From the NCBI RefSeq assembly GCF_024172185.1, contig NZ_JAMZEC010000001.1, positions 248,001-312,000 of the forward strand: a stretch of 64,000 nt of DNA. Direction: 5' to 3'. The DNA is from Nonomuraea roseoviolacea subsp. carminata (lineage in GTDB: Bacteria; Actinomycetota; Actinomycetes; Streptosporangiales; Streptosporangiaceae). Each line of letters begins with the position of its first letter. Position 1 is the stretch's first letter. Shown here piece after piece: positions 54,320 through 62,989 of the stretch. The notes under the pieces were generated by a model. That model saw only the letters and a program-made list of their open reading frames with translations. It had not been told where the DNA came from and searched no databases. Position numbers and translations under genes: made by a program.

Positions 54320-57300
54320 ATGTCACGCGACGGCAGGCCGACCGAGATCTTCGTCAGCTACTCCCCCGCCGACACGGCCTGGGCGACCTGGATCGCGTGG
54401 GAACTCGAAGCCGCCGGCTACCGGACCATGATCCAGGCGTGGGACTTCGTGCCCGGCACGAACTTCATCGACTTCATGGACCGCGGCGTCAGCGAGGCGC
54501 ACCTCGTCGTCGCCGTGCTGTCGCGCAACTACCTCACCTCCCGCTACGGGCGCCTGGAGTGGCAGGCCGCGCTGCGCGCCGACCCCGACGACCCGTCGCG
54601 CAAGCTGGTCACGATCCGGCTGGAGGACGTCCATCTGGAGGGTCTGCTGTCCACCATCACCTGGGTCGACCTCCTCGGCGTGACCGACCCCGACCAGGCG
54701 CGGGCGCGGCTGCTCGGCCGCGTCGGCGAGGCGCTGGCCGGCCGGGCCAAGCCCGACGTGCCGCCCGCCTTCCCCACCTCGGCCCAGGCCGGCGCGCCGG
54801 CGCCCGACCCGACCCTGCCGGCACCGGCCGAGCGCTCCCGGGCCCGCCGCACGCCGGTGACCGCGCCGAAGTTCCCGCCCGCGGCCGGGCCCGGGCACCG
54901 GCGCGAGTCGCTGAGCGTCCTGCACATCGGCGGGCCCCGCTTCGGCCGGGCGCTGCCCGACCCCGGCGAGCCGTTCACGCCCGAGGACATGCAGGCGCGC
55001 ATCTGGGCCGACCTCACCTCGATGTACGACCGGGGCATGCCGCGGCCCGACCTCATGGTGGTCAGCGGCGATCTGACCGAGTCGGGCAGCCTCGGGCAGT
55101 TCGCCCAGGCCACCCGGTTCGTGACCGACCTGCGGCTGCTGCTCGGGCTGGAGCCGCACCGCCTCGTCCTCGTGCCCGGGCCGCGCGACGTCACCAAGGC
55201 CGCGGCCAGCGCCTACTTCCTCACCTGCGAGGCCGACGACGTCAGCCCGCAGCCGCCGTACTGGCCGAAGTGGCGCCACTTCGCGGGCCTGTTCGACGAG
55301 GTCTACCAGGGCCTCGACGACCGGGTCTTCGACGGCGGGCAGCCGTGGACGCTCTTCCAGGTGCCCGACCTGAAGGTGGTCGTGGCCGGGCTCAACTCGA
55401 CCATGGCCATGAGCCACCTGGAGCGCGACGCGTACGCGCAGCTCGGCGAGGCGCAGGCGGCCTGGTTCGCCGAGCGGCTGCGGCCGTACGAGGAGAGCGA
55501 GTGGCTGCGGCTCGGCGCGATGGGCCACCCGCCGGCGGCGCTGCGCGACGCGCCCACGTTCGAGCGGCTGCTCGCCCACCGGCTCAACCTGCTCTTCCAC
55601 GGCACCGGACGCGACCCGGCCGGCGCGGCCGACGGCGAGGTGGCCCTGGCCGCGCCCCGGCCGGGCCGCCACCAGGTCGTCGAGATCACGCCCGGCGGCA
55701 TCCGCACCTGGCTGCCCGACCGAGAGCCGGTGAAGGCCACGCGGAGCTGGCGGGCCGCCCGGGCGCCGTTCGCCGGCGAGGCCCCGCAGGTGCCGCGCCC
55801 CCGCCAGGAGCCGCCGGAGCGCGAGCCCAGCCCGGTCGAGCTGCTGCTCGACCGGATCAGCGAGGTGTGCGAGGCCCGGCACGAGCGCGCGCGGATCCGC
55901 CGCTTCCCCACGCACCTCGTCGTCACCCATCCCGACGACGGGTTCGTCCGGCTGACCATGATCGGCGCGCACGTGGGCCGGGTGGACGAGGAGGCCGCCG
56001 AGGCGTTCGCCCGGCAGGCCCACGCGGCCGGGCTCCAGGGCGAGCTGGTCTACCAGGGGCCGCCGCCCGAGCGCGCGCTGCGCGACACGTTCGTGCGCCG
56101 AGGGGTCCTGCTGCGCAGCTTCACCGAGTTCCAGGGACTGCTCGACCTGTCCGGGTACGTCGCCGAGCAGACCGCCCGGCTGACCGGCGACCGGCGCTAC
56201 CCGCCCGGCCTCTACGTGCCCCAGCGCTACCGCGAGCTGGACCGCCCCGGTCACCCGGTCAGGGACGGGCTCACCGACGAGCTGATGCGGCTGCTCGCCA
56301 GCGACCACGGCCGGTTCCTGCTGCTGCTCGGCGACTTCGGGCACGGCAAGACGTTCGCGCTGCGCGAGCTCGCCCGGCGCCTGCCGGCCGAGCTGCCGCA
56401 CCTGACGCCGCTGTTCATCGAGCTGCGGGCGCTGGACAAGGCCCACTCGGTGGACGCGCTCGTGGCCGCCCACCTCGCCACCCACGGCGAGGAGCTGATC
56501 GACCTCAAGGCGTTCCGCTACCTGCTGCGGCAGGGGCGCATCGTGCTGCTGTTCGACGGCTTCGACGAACTGGTCGCCCGGCTCACCTACGACCGGGCCG
56601 CCGACCACCTCGCGACCCTGCTCGCCGCGGCCGAGGACAAAGCGAAGATCGTGGTGGCCAGCCGCACCCAGCACTTCCGCTCGCACGGCCAGGTGCTGCG
56701 CTCGCTCGGCGAGATGGTCGGCGTGCTGCCGCAGCGGCGGCTGCTGGCCGTCGAGGACTTCTCCCGCGACCAGATCCACTCCTACCTGGTCAACCGGTAC
56801 GACGACGGCGACGAGGCGGCGGCGCGCATGTCGCTGCTGGAGAGCATCGAGGACCTGCTCGGCCTGGCGCAGAACCCGCGCATGCTGAGCTTCATCGCCG
56901 ACCTCGACGCCGACCGGCTGCGCACGGTGGCCCGGGCTCGCCACACCACCAGCCCCGCGCAGCTCTACCAGGAGATCCTCACCTCCTGGCTGACGTTCGA
57001 GGCGCGGCGGGCGGCGCTGCCCGGCTCGGCCGCGGGCCTGACGCTGGAGGAGCTGTGGCGGGCGATCACGGCCCTGGCGCTGCGCCTGTGGGAGTCGAAC
57101 GAGGCGCTGCTCGGCGTGGAGGAGCTGACCGAGTTCGCCGAGACGCTGACGGACCTGGCGGGCGGGCAGATGTCGGCGGCGCACGCCGCGTACGCGATGG
57201 GCTCGGGCAGCCTGCTGGTGCGCACCGACGAGGGCATGTTCGGGTTCATCCACTCCTCCGTGATGGAGTGGCTGGTCGCCAGGCACGTCGCCGACACCCT

Positions 57301-59914
57301 CGACGACCCGGTGACGCTGGCGCGCGGGCCGCTGACGCCGCTGAGCGTCGAGTTCCTGTGCGACCTGGCCGACGTGCGGGCCCTGCGGGCGTGGGTGAAC
57401 GACCCGCCGCCCGGGCGGCACGCCGGCGCCAACGCCGTCAAGATCGCCGGCCGGCTGCGCACCCCGGCGCAGTCCGATCTGCGCGGCGCCAACTTCAAGG
57501 GCGAGGACCTGTCGGAACGCGACCTGCAGGAGGTCGACCTGACCGGCGCCGACCTGTCGGAGACGACGCTGGCCCGCACCAACCTGTCCAGGGCCGTCCT
57601 GCGCGACGCCCGGCTCACCGGCGCGCGGCTCGACGGCGCCTCGCTGGCCGGGGCCGACCTGCGGGGCGCCGACCTGTCCGGCACCCGCCTGGTCCACACC
57701 GACCTGAGCGACGTGACCGCCGACGGCGCCCGCTGGCACCGCGCGGCGCTCATCCACGTCACCGGCACGCTGCCCGACCTGCCGGGCGCCGCCGTGGTGC
57801 CCGGCACGCCGGTCGAGGTGCAGCTCGCGCCCGCCGCCATCGGCGTCCCGTACGGCTACCACTTCCAGACCAGCCGCCTGCCCGAGCCGATCGCCTACAG
57901 CCACGACGGCACCACGATCGCCATCGGCAACGAGGACGGCGGCGTGCTGCTCTGCGCGGGCGGCGCGCCCGTGCGCACCCTCCAGGGCCACCACGGCCGC
58001 GTCTACGCCGTCTCCTTCGCCGGCGACCTGCTCGCCTCCGGCGCGAGCGACGGCAGCGTGCTGCTGTGGGACGCGGTGACCGGCACGCTGCTGCGGCGGC
58101 TGGAGGGCCACCCAGACGGCGTCTGGCCGGTACGCCTCAGCCCCACCGGCGAGCTGGTGGCGGCGGGCGGCGGCGACGGCGTCGTGCGCGTCTGGGAGAC
58201 CGCCACCGGCCGCGAGGCCCACCGCCTGGCCGGGCACCGGGCGCCCGTCTACACGGCCTCGTTCGGGCACGCGGAGCTGGTGACCGGCGACTCGGCGGGC
58301 GTCGTACGGGTCTGGGACCTCGGCTCCGGCGAGATGACGGCCACCCTGGACGGCCACGACGGCGCGGTCTACCGGGCGGTCCACAGCCCCGACGGCACCC
58401 TGCTGGCCACCGGCGACGAGGCCGGCACGGTGCGGCTGTGGGACACCGCGACGTGGACCCTGCGCCGCGCCCTCACCGGTCATGCCGGGTCGATCTACTG
58501 CGTCGCGTTCTCCCCCGACGGCACCCTGCTGGCCACCGGCGACACGGCCGGGGCCGTCCGCCTGTGGGACCCGGTCGCGGCCGAGCCGCGCGGCCCGCAC
58601 ACGATCCACTCCGCGAGCGTCTACCAGGTGACGTTCAGCCCCGACGGCCGCACCATCGCCAGCGGCGACTCCAACGGCGTGGTCCGGCTGCAGGAGGTCG
58701 GCGCCACGACCCGCGTCGAGCTGACCGGCCACCGCAGCTCCGTCTGGCCGTTCGCGTTCCGTCCCGACGGCCAGCAGCTCGCCACCAGCAGCAACGACGG
58801 CACGGTCCGCCTGTGGGACCCGGCGAGCGGCAAGTGCCAGCGGATTCTGCGCGGGCACGGCCGGCGCATCTCGTCGGTGCGCTTCAGCGCCGACGGCACC
58901 ATGCTGGCCACCAGCGGCAACGACGGGGTCGTGCGCGTGTGGGAGGCGGCGACCGGGCGGCGGCTGCGCGAGTTCACGGGCGCCTCCGACCGGCTGGTCT
59001 CGGCGCTGTTCTCGCCCGCCGGGCCGGTGCTCGCCACCTCCAGCAACGACGGCGGCGTCCACTTCTGGAACGCCACCACCGGCGAGTACGAGCGCGAGCT
59101 CAACGCCGAGACCGACCACGTGTGGGCCGAGGCGTTCAGCCCCGACGGCACCCTGCTGGCCACGGCCAACGACGACGACAGCGTGCGCGTCTGGTACCGC
59201 GCGACCGGCCGCCTGGTCAGCAACCTGGCCGACCACCGGGGCCGGGTCCGCTCGATCGCGTTCAGCCCCGACGGCCGCCACGTGGCGACCGGCTGCGACG
59301 ACCGGCTGGTCCGCGTCTGGCACGTCGAGTCCGGCGGCCTCGTCGCCACCCTCGACGGGCACAAGGACCGGGTGTACGCGGTGGTCTTCTCACCGTCCGG
59401 CCGCTACCTGGCCAGCGCCAGCAACGACGGGACGGCCCGGGTGTGGGAGCTGCGGCCCGGCCAGCCCTGGCAGCCGGTGCTGCGGCACACCCTGGCCGAG
59501 CACGCCGGGCGGCTGTGGTCGGTGGCCTTCGACCTGACCGGGGAGCGCCTGGCGACCGCGGGCGACGACCTGACCGTGCGCGTGTGGGACACGGTCACGG
59601 GGCGGCTGCTGCACGCACTGAAGGGGCACACGCGGAGGGTGTGGTCGGTGGCCTACAGCCCGTCCGACCCCGACCTGCTGGCCACGGCCGGCGACGACGG
59701 CGTGGTGATCCTCTGGAGGGGGGAGGACCGCCACGCCACGCTTCTGGGTTTACCGGAAGGCTGGGCGGCGCTGTCGCCGAGCGGCCGGTACAAGGTGGAG
59801 GGAGAGTTGGCGGGGCAGTTCTGGCACGTGATCGGGATGTCCCGGTTCGAGCCGGGAGAGCTGGATCCGTACCTGCCGGACGTCCGGCCCGTACCCCTCG
59901 ACGCGCCCTTCTGA
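54320..59914 (+). CDS. TIR-(dead) metallophosphoesterase-NACHT-pentapeptide-WD40 STAND protein
   Basis: The 1864-residue protein has, in order: a TIR domain (8-140; EIFVSYSPADTAWATW, candidate NADase Glu80 in YGRLEWQAAL) and a Pro-rich linker. A calcineurin-like domain (about 196-455) follows, keeping GDLTESG (250-256) but lacking other metal ligands. After an unassigned region (505-630) comes NACHT (660-800) with Walker A GDFGHGKT (671-678) and LLFDGFDE (Walker B, 743-750). A helical region leads to pentapeptide repeats (1050-1140) and about 15 WD40 repeats (1190-1805). The end is a conserved cap (GWAALSPSGRYKVEG...FWHVIGMSRFEPGELD). By analogy with STAND immune receptors, WD40 would sense, NACHT oligomerise, and TIR degrade NAD. 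Codon 1811 is TTA. Start ATG 54320 lies 30 bp from the divergent permease. Confidence 0.92.
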   Translation: MSRDGRPTEIFVSYSPADTAWATWIAWELEAAGYRTMIQAWDFVPGTNFIDFMDRGVSEAHLVVAVLSRNYLTSRYGRLEWQAALRADPDDPSRKLVTIRLEDVHLEGLLSTITWVDLLGVTDPDQARARLLGRVGEALAGRAKPDVPPAFPTSAQAGAPAPDPTLPAPAERSRARRTPVTAPKFPPAAGPGHRRESLSVLHIGGPRFGRALPDPGEPFTPEDMQARIWADLTSMYDRGMPRPDLMVVSGDLTESGSLGQFAQATRFVTDLRLLLGLEPHRLVLVPGPRDVTKAAASAYFLTCEADDVSPQPPYWPKWRHFAGLFDEVYQGLDDRVFDGGQPWTLFQVPDLKVVVAGLNSTMAMSHLERDAYAQLGEAQAAWFAERLRPYEESEWLRLGAMGHPPAALRDAPTFERLLAHRLNLLFHGTGRDPAGAADGEVALAAPRPGRHQVVEITPGGIRTWLPDREPVKATRSWRAARAPFAGEAPQVPRPRQEPPEREPSPVELLLDRISEVCEARHERARIRRFPTHLVVTHPDDGFVRLTMIGAHVGRVDEEAAEAFARQAHAAGLQGELVYQGPPPERALRDTFVRRGVLLRSFTEFQGLLDLSGYVAEQTARLTGDRRYPPGLYVPQRYRELDRPGHPVRDGLTDELMRLLASDHGRFLLLLGDFGHGKTFALRELARRLPAELPHLTPLFIELRALDKAHSVDALVAAHLATHGEELIDLKAFRYLLRQGRIVLLFDGFDELVARLTYDRAADHLATLLAAAEDKAKIVVASRTQHFRSHGQVLRSLGEMVGVLPQRRLLAVEDFSRDQIHSYLVNRYDDGDEAAARMSLLESIEDLLGLAQNPRMLSFIADLDADRLRTVARARHTTSPAQLYQEILTSWLTFEARRAALPGSAAGLTLEELWRAITALALRLWESNEALLGVEELTEFAETLTDLAGGQMSAAHAAYAMGSGSLLVRTDEGMFGFIHSSVMEWLVARHVADTLDDPVTLARGPLTPLSVEFLCDLADVRALRAWVNDPPPGRHAGANAVKIAGRLRTPAQSDLRGANFKGEDLSERDLQEVDLTGADLSETTLARTNLSRAVLRDARLTGARLDGASLAGADLRGADLSGTRLVHTDLSDVTADGARWHRAALIHVTGTLPDLPGAAVVPGTPVEVQLAPAAIGVPYGYHFQTSRLPEPIAYSHDGTTIAIGNEDGGVLLCAGGAPVRTLQGHHGRVYAVSFAGDLLASGASDGSVLLWDAVTGTLLRRLEGHPDGVWPVRLSPTGELVAAGGGDGVVRVWETATGREAHRLAGHRAPVYTASFGHAELVTGDSAGVVRVWDLGSGEMTATLDGHDGAVYRAVHSPDGTLLATGDEAGTVRLWDTATWTLRRALTGHAGSIYCVAFSPDGTLLATGDTAGAVRLWDPVAAEPRGPHTIHSASVYQVTFSPDGRTIASGDSNGVVRLQEVGATTRVELTGHRSSVWPFAFRPDGQQLATSSNDGTVRLWDPASGKCQRILRGHGRRISSVRFSADGTMLATSGNDGVVRVWEAATGRRLREFTGASDRLVSALFSPAGPVLATSSNDGGVHFWNATTGEYERELNAETDHVWAEAFSPDGTLLATANDDDSVRVWYRATGRLVSNLADHRGRVRSIAFSPDGRHVATGCDDRLVRVWHVESGGLVATLDGHKDRVYAVVFSPSGRYLASASNDGTARVWELRPGQPWQPVLRHTLAEHAGRLWSVAFDLTGERLATAGDDLTVRVWDTVTGRLLHALKGHTRRVWSVAYSPSDPDLLATAGDDGVVILWRGEDRHATLLGLPEGWAALSPSGRYKVEGELAGQFWHVIGMSRFEPGELDPYLPDVRPVPLDAPF

Positions 59915-59947
59915 CGCGCCCGCCCTCGGGAGGCGCCCACCGAGGTC

Positions 59948-60043
59948 CGGCGGGCGCCCGGGGCGGGGTCATCTCTGGTCACGGCCTCGGCCCTGTCTCC
60001 GGGCGCGCCTGCCGACGTGCGGCGGGCGCCCGGGGCGGGGTCA
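59948..60043. repeat. Direct duplication of the 3' end of the pentapeptide-protein gene
   Basis: A 24-base sequence (CGGCGGGCGCCCGGGGCGGG plus GTCA) occurs at 59948-59971 and 60020-60043, period 72. The sequence following each copy is also similar (CTCGTCGCGGCCCCGGCCCT against CTGGTCACGGCCTCGGCCCT). The right copy contains the stop codon of the minus-strand gene; the left copy is a diverging spare. It is the second gene in the window with a duplicated tail. Confidence 0.75.
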
Positions 60044-61084
60044 CTTCTCGTCGCGGCCCCGGCCCTTCGGACGGCCGCCGCGCCGCCCGGCGGGCGCGTC
60101 CTGACGGCCGCCGCGCCCCCGCCCGCGCGGCTGGGCGTCGCGTCCTGTGCTCCGGGCGGGGGCGCTCTCCGTGGCGCTCCAGTGGGCGGGACGGGTGAGC
60201 CCGGGCGGGATGCGGGTGGCCGCGTCGCCGCGGGCCGCGTTGAGCTGGGGCTGCGTGAGGAAGACGCTGCCCGTCAGGTCGGCCCCGGACAGGTCGGCCC
60301 CTCTGAGGTCGGCCCCGATGAGGTCGGCCAGCCGGAGGTCCGCTCCCCTGAGGTCGGCCCCGATGAGGTACGCGCCGCGCAGGTCGGCGCCGTACAGGTC
60401 GGCTCCGCGCAGGCGCGCCCCGATGAGGTCGGCGCCCCGGCGGTCCTTCTTCCGGTCGCGCCCGCCCTGACCGCCCGCCCGCGCGGGCGCCCGGACGAGC
60501 TCGCTCACGCGCAGCAGCAGCGGGTTGACCCGCCCGCGCCACTCGGCCACGTCGAGACCCGTCAGCTCCTCCGGGCCCAGCCGGGTGAGGGCGTCGATCT
60601 CGTCCCTGGCCCGCAGGACCTCCTCGCGCACCGGCGCCGCCCCGGGCAGCGTCAGGGCCTCGGTGAGGTACCACAGCAGCTCGTGCAGGTGCCGTACGAC
60701 CGGGAACACCGCGAACATCCGCCCGGCCGTGCCCGGCTCGCTCCGCCAGTCGTGCCCGCCGAAGGTGACCTGGGAGACCTTCTGGCCCGCGCCGAAGCAG
60801 TCGTACACCGTGCACCCCGGGAACCCCTCGTCCCGCAGGTGCCGGTGGATGCCGCAGCGGAAGTCGTCCTGGAGGTTGTGGCAGGGCCGGCCCGCGTCCT
60901 TGTCGACGGCGAAGTCGGCGGACCTGGCGAACGGCAGCGCGACGCAGCACAGGGCGAAGCAGCTCGCGCAGTCGGCCCGCAGGTCCTGCGGTCGCATACC
61001 GGCGCCCGGAGCTTCGGCGGCGACCTCAGCCGCGGTGCCCTGAGCCCGGGTGTCCTGAGCCCGGGTTTCCTCCCCGCCCGTCAT
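60041..61084 (-). CDS. Cys-rich pentapeptide-repeat protein
   Basis: The 347-residue protein has an N-terminal Cys-dense domain (CASCFALCC, C in GRPCHN, FRCGIH, GCTVYDCFGAGQKVSQVTFGG), likely a metal or Fe-S site. A helical middle is followed by about 12 pentapeptide units (ADLIGARLRGADLYGADLRG and on; about 225-275) that form a right-handed beta-helix, and an Arg/Gly-rich tail. This architecture recurs in streptomycetes without assigned function. Start ATG 61084, or 60997 (MRPQDLR), which would drop a Glu/Ala-rich head. It converges with the STAND gene, whose product also has pentapeptides; a shared role is possible but unproven. Confidence 0.82.
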   Translation of the reverse strand: MTGGEETRAQDTRAQGTAAEVAAEAPGAGMRPQDLRADCASCFALCCVALPFARSADFAVDKDAGRPCHNLQDDFRCGIHRHLRDEGFPGCTVYDCFGAGQKVSQVTFGGHDWRSEPGTAGRMFAVFPVVRHLHELLWYLTEALTLPGAAPVREEVLRARDEIDALTRLGPEELTGLDVAEWRGRVNPLLLRVSELVRAPARAGGQGGRDRKKDRRGADLIGARLRGADLYGADLRGAYLIGADLRGADLRLADLIGADLRGADLSGADLTGSVFLTQPQLNAARGDAATRIPPGLTRPAHWSATESAPARSTGRDAQPRGRGRGGRQDAPAGRRGGRPKGRGRDEK

Positions 61085-61121
61085 ATCCTGCCCCGTCCCC
61101 CCGATCCGAACTCCCGCGATC

Positions 61122-62336
61122 CTACCCGCCCGGTGAGCGGTGGGACTCCGAGACGCCCAGCCGTTCCCGCAGCGCCCGGACGCCGGAGGCCAGGACGGGC
61201 GGGACGGTGATCAGGAGGGTGAGGGCGTCGGCGAGCCGGGTCGCCGCCGCGTCGGCCGTCAGCCAGAGCACCGGCGGGCCGAGCACCGCGCAGACGCGGG
61301 CATCGGTCGCGAGCACCCACCGCAGCGCCCGCACGGCCCGTGCGCGGGCACCGCGCCAGGCCGCCGCACCCCAGGCACCCACCGCGGCGATCCCCTGGCG
61401 GACGGCGGTCCGCGGGTCTGCCGCGGTCCATGGGTCTCCGGCGGCGACCCCTTGACCCGCTGCCGTCCGCCCCGCTGCCGTCCGCCCCGCTGCCGTCCGC
61501 CCTGCGACCGTCCGATCCGCGACCGTCCGATCCGCGACCGTCGTCCGGCGCCGCAGGACGATCGCCATGCGGGGCATGCCCCTGAGCAGTCCCGCCACGA
61601 AACGCGCACGCTCCAGGCCCCCGTCCGCCCGGCGCAGCTCTCCCAGCCACTCCTCCAGCCACCGGCCACGCGAGCCGGAAGGCAGCATGATCGCGGCGGC
61701 CTCCACCACGCCGAAGGAGACCCGGACGCCGTCGCGGGCCAGGGCCGACAGCCTCGCCTCGGCCAGCCTGCGCAGCTCGCGCTCCATCCCGCGCATCCCC
61801 AGCCGCGCCGCGGCGGGCGCGAACACCCGCAGGGTCTGCAGGCTCTTGGCGCGCTGCTTGGCCGGGGAGATCCAGCGCATCGTGCGCTGGTTGTGCAGCC
61901 GGTCGGCCAGTTTCAGCGTCAGCACCCGGGCGTCGGCGCGCCGCTCCCACTCCACGGCCGTGCGCCCGGCCTCCGCGTCCGCCTCCAGCCGCCCCAGGTC
62001 CCGCACCAGGGCGGCGATCCGCGGGCCGAACTCCCTTTCCAGGCCGGCCGCCGGGCAGGCGGTGTCGCGGAGCACGTCATGGAGCAACGCGGCGCACAGC
62101 AGCTCGTGGTCCGCGCCGAGGTCGGCGAGGATCGCCGCCACCGCGACGGGGTGGGTGATGTACGGATCGCCGCTGTGGCGGTTCTGGTCCCGATGCCAGA
62201 ACGCGGCGGTCGCGTGGGCCCGCTCGACCACCCGGAGCTGCTCGGCGTCCAACCGCCCGGCCAGACGGGTCCGTAACCGCTCGAACGACCCCTCGCGGGC
62301 CGAACCGCCGCCGCGGCGAATCGTCAGGACGCTCAT
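61122..62336 (-). CDS. RelA/SpoT-like HD-domain protein with internal repeats, TTA codon
   Basis: The 404-residue protein begins with an HD hydrolase domain like the (p)ppGpp hydrolase: RAHATAAFWHRDQNRHSGDPYITHPVAVAAILADLG, then ELLCAALLHDVLRDT and VLTLKLADRLHNQRTM. No synthetase, TGS or ACT domains follow, so it could be a stand-alone hydrolase. The second half has a 15-bp tandem repeat giving TVADR/TAAGR units and ends with hydrophobic helices. The start is ATG 62336, overlapping the small ORF stop (ATGA). Codon 21 is TTA (62274-62276). Confidence 0.82.
   Translation of the reverse strand: MSVLTIRRGGGSAREGSFERLRTRLAGRLDAEQLRVVERAHATAAFWHRDQNRHSGDPYITHPVAVAAILADLGADHELLCAALLHDVLRDTACPAAGLEREFGPRIAALVRDLGRLEADAEAGRTAVEWERRADARVLTLKLADRLHNQRTMRWISPAKQRAKSLQTLRVFAPAAARLGMRGMERELRRLAEARLSALARDGVRVSFGVVEAAAIMLPSGSRGRWLEEWLGELRRADGGLERARFVAGLLRGMPRMAIVLRRRTTVADRTVADRTVAGRTAAGRTAAGRTAAGQGVAAGDPWTAADPRTAVRQGIAAVGAWGAAAWRGARARAVRALRWVLATDARVCAVLGPPVLWLTADAAATRLADALTLLITVPPVLASGVRALRERLGVSESHRSPGG
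61456..61545 (-). repeat. 15-bp in-frame tandem repeat in the HD gene, about six units
   Basis: About six units encode TVADR (first copies) and TAAGR (later ones). Limits are approximate. The repeat lies between the HD domain and the C-terminal hydrophobic region, so it lengthens a linker. Confidence 0.7.
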
Positions 62337-62578
62337 GAGCCGTCACCTGACGCGCGGCGGGAGGCCTCCCGGGCGCTCACGCCGACCTTCCCGGCGCCCG
62401 GCGACGCATGAGGCCGCCCACGGCCGCAGACCTTCCCACCGCACGGCCGCCCATGGTCGCGAGCCTTCCCACCGCACGGCCGCCCATGAGACCGCCCATG
62501 GTTGCCCTTCCCGACGGGCCGCTGGCCGGAGCCGCCGTCGCGCGTCGCACGCTGTCGCCGACATGCCCGGCGGTTCAT
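62333..62578 (-). CDS. Small basic Gly/Arg/His/Cys protein between padR and the HD gene
   Basis: An 81-residue frame begins with ATG 62578 overlapping the padR stop by four bases and ends with TGA overlapping the HD start by four bases. The product is basic with two near copies of HGRPCGGK. It has no family resemblance, and the high GC makes chance open frames common. The exact overlaps at both ends nevertheless suggest a translated link in the operon. Confidence 0.45.
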   Translation of the reverse strand: MNRRACRRQRATRDGGSGQRPVGKGNHGRSHGRPCGGKARDHGRPCGGKVCGRGRPHASPGAGKVGVSAREASRRASGDGS

Positions 62579-62904
62579 GACGCGCCCCCCGCCGAGCCCA
62601 GGGGACGCGCCCAGTCGGGGACGAGTTGGCGGCGGGAGCGGTAGGCCGCGGCGATCGCGTCCCGGGCCTGCTCGGCGCCCCCGGAGGTCAGCAGGTAGTA
62701 ACGCCGGCGGGGGCGTCCCTCGCGAACGTGGACCTCGGGGTCCTCCCACCGGCTCTCCACCCAGCCGAGCTCCTCCAGCGTCGCCAGGATCGGGTACACC
62801 GTGCCGCTCGCCAGCCCGGCCTCCGCGCACACGTCGAGGCCGTACCGCTCGCGGGCCGGGTCGGAGAGGAACACGCGCAGCACGTCGCGTACGGACGTCG
62901 TCAT
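62575..62904 (-). CDS. PadR-family transcriptional regulator
   Basis: The 109-residue winged-helix regulator has MTTSVRDVLRVFLSDPARERYGLDVCAEAGLASGTVYPILATLEELGWVESRWED and the beta wing RPRRRYYLLTSGGAEQARDAI. PadR proteins repress genes for efflux or small-molecule responses. Start is ATG 62904. A comparatively AT-rich stretch (GGCATATCTCGAACTCTACA) lies upstream and probably includes its promoter and operator. It heads an operon with the small ORF and HD gene, so it likely regulates them and itself. Confidence 0.9.
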   Translation of the reverse strand: MTTSVRDVLRVFLSDPARERYGLDVCAEAGLASGTVYPILATLEELGWVESRWEDPEVHVREGRPRRRYYLLTSGGAEQARDAIAAAYRSRRQLVPDWARPLGSAGGAS

Positions 62905-62989
62905 GCGGGGCCTTCTCGGCATATCTCGAACTCTACATAGCCCCCCGAGCGGCGGACATGTCCGTCCGGGACAGGAACGTCTACCCCCG

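Noticed and set aside
54323-59362. A 1679-codon open frame on the minus strand opposite the STAND gene
   Set aside because: It is the codon-bias mirror of the real gene; the product is Arg/Gly/Val simple sequence without any domain, while the plus strand has five recognisable domains.
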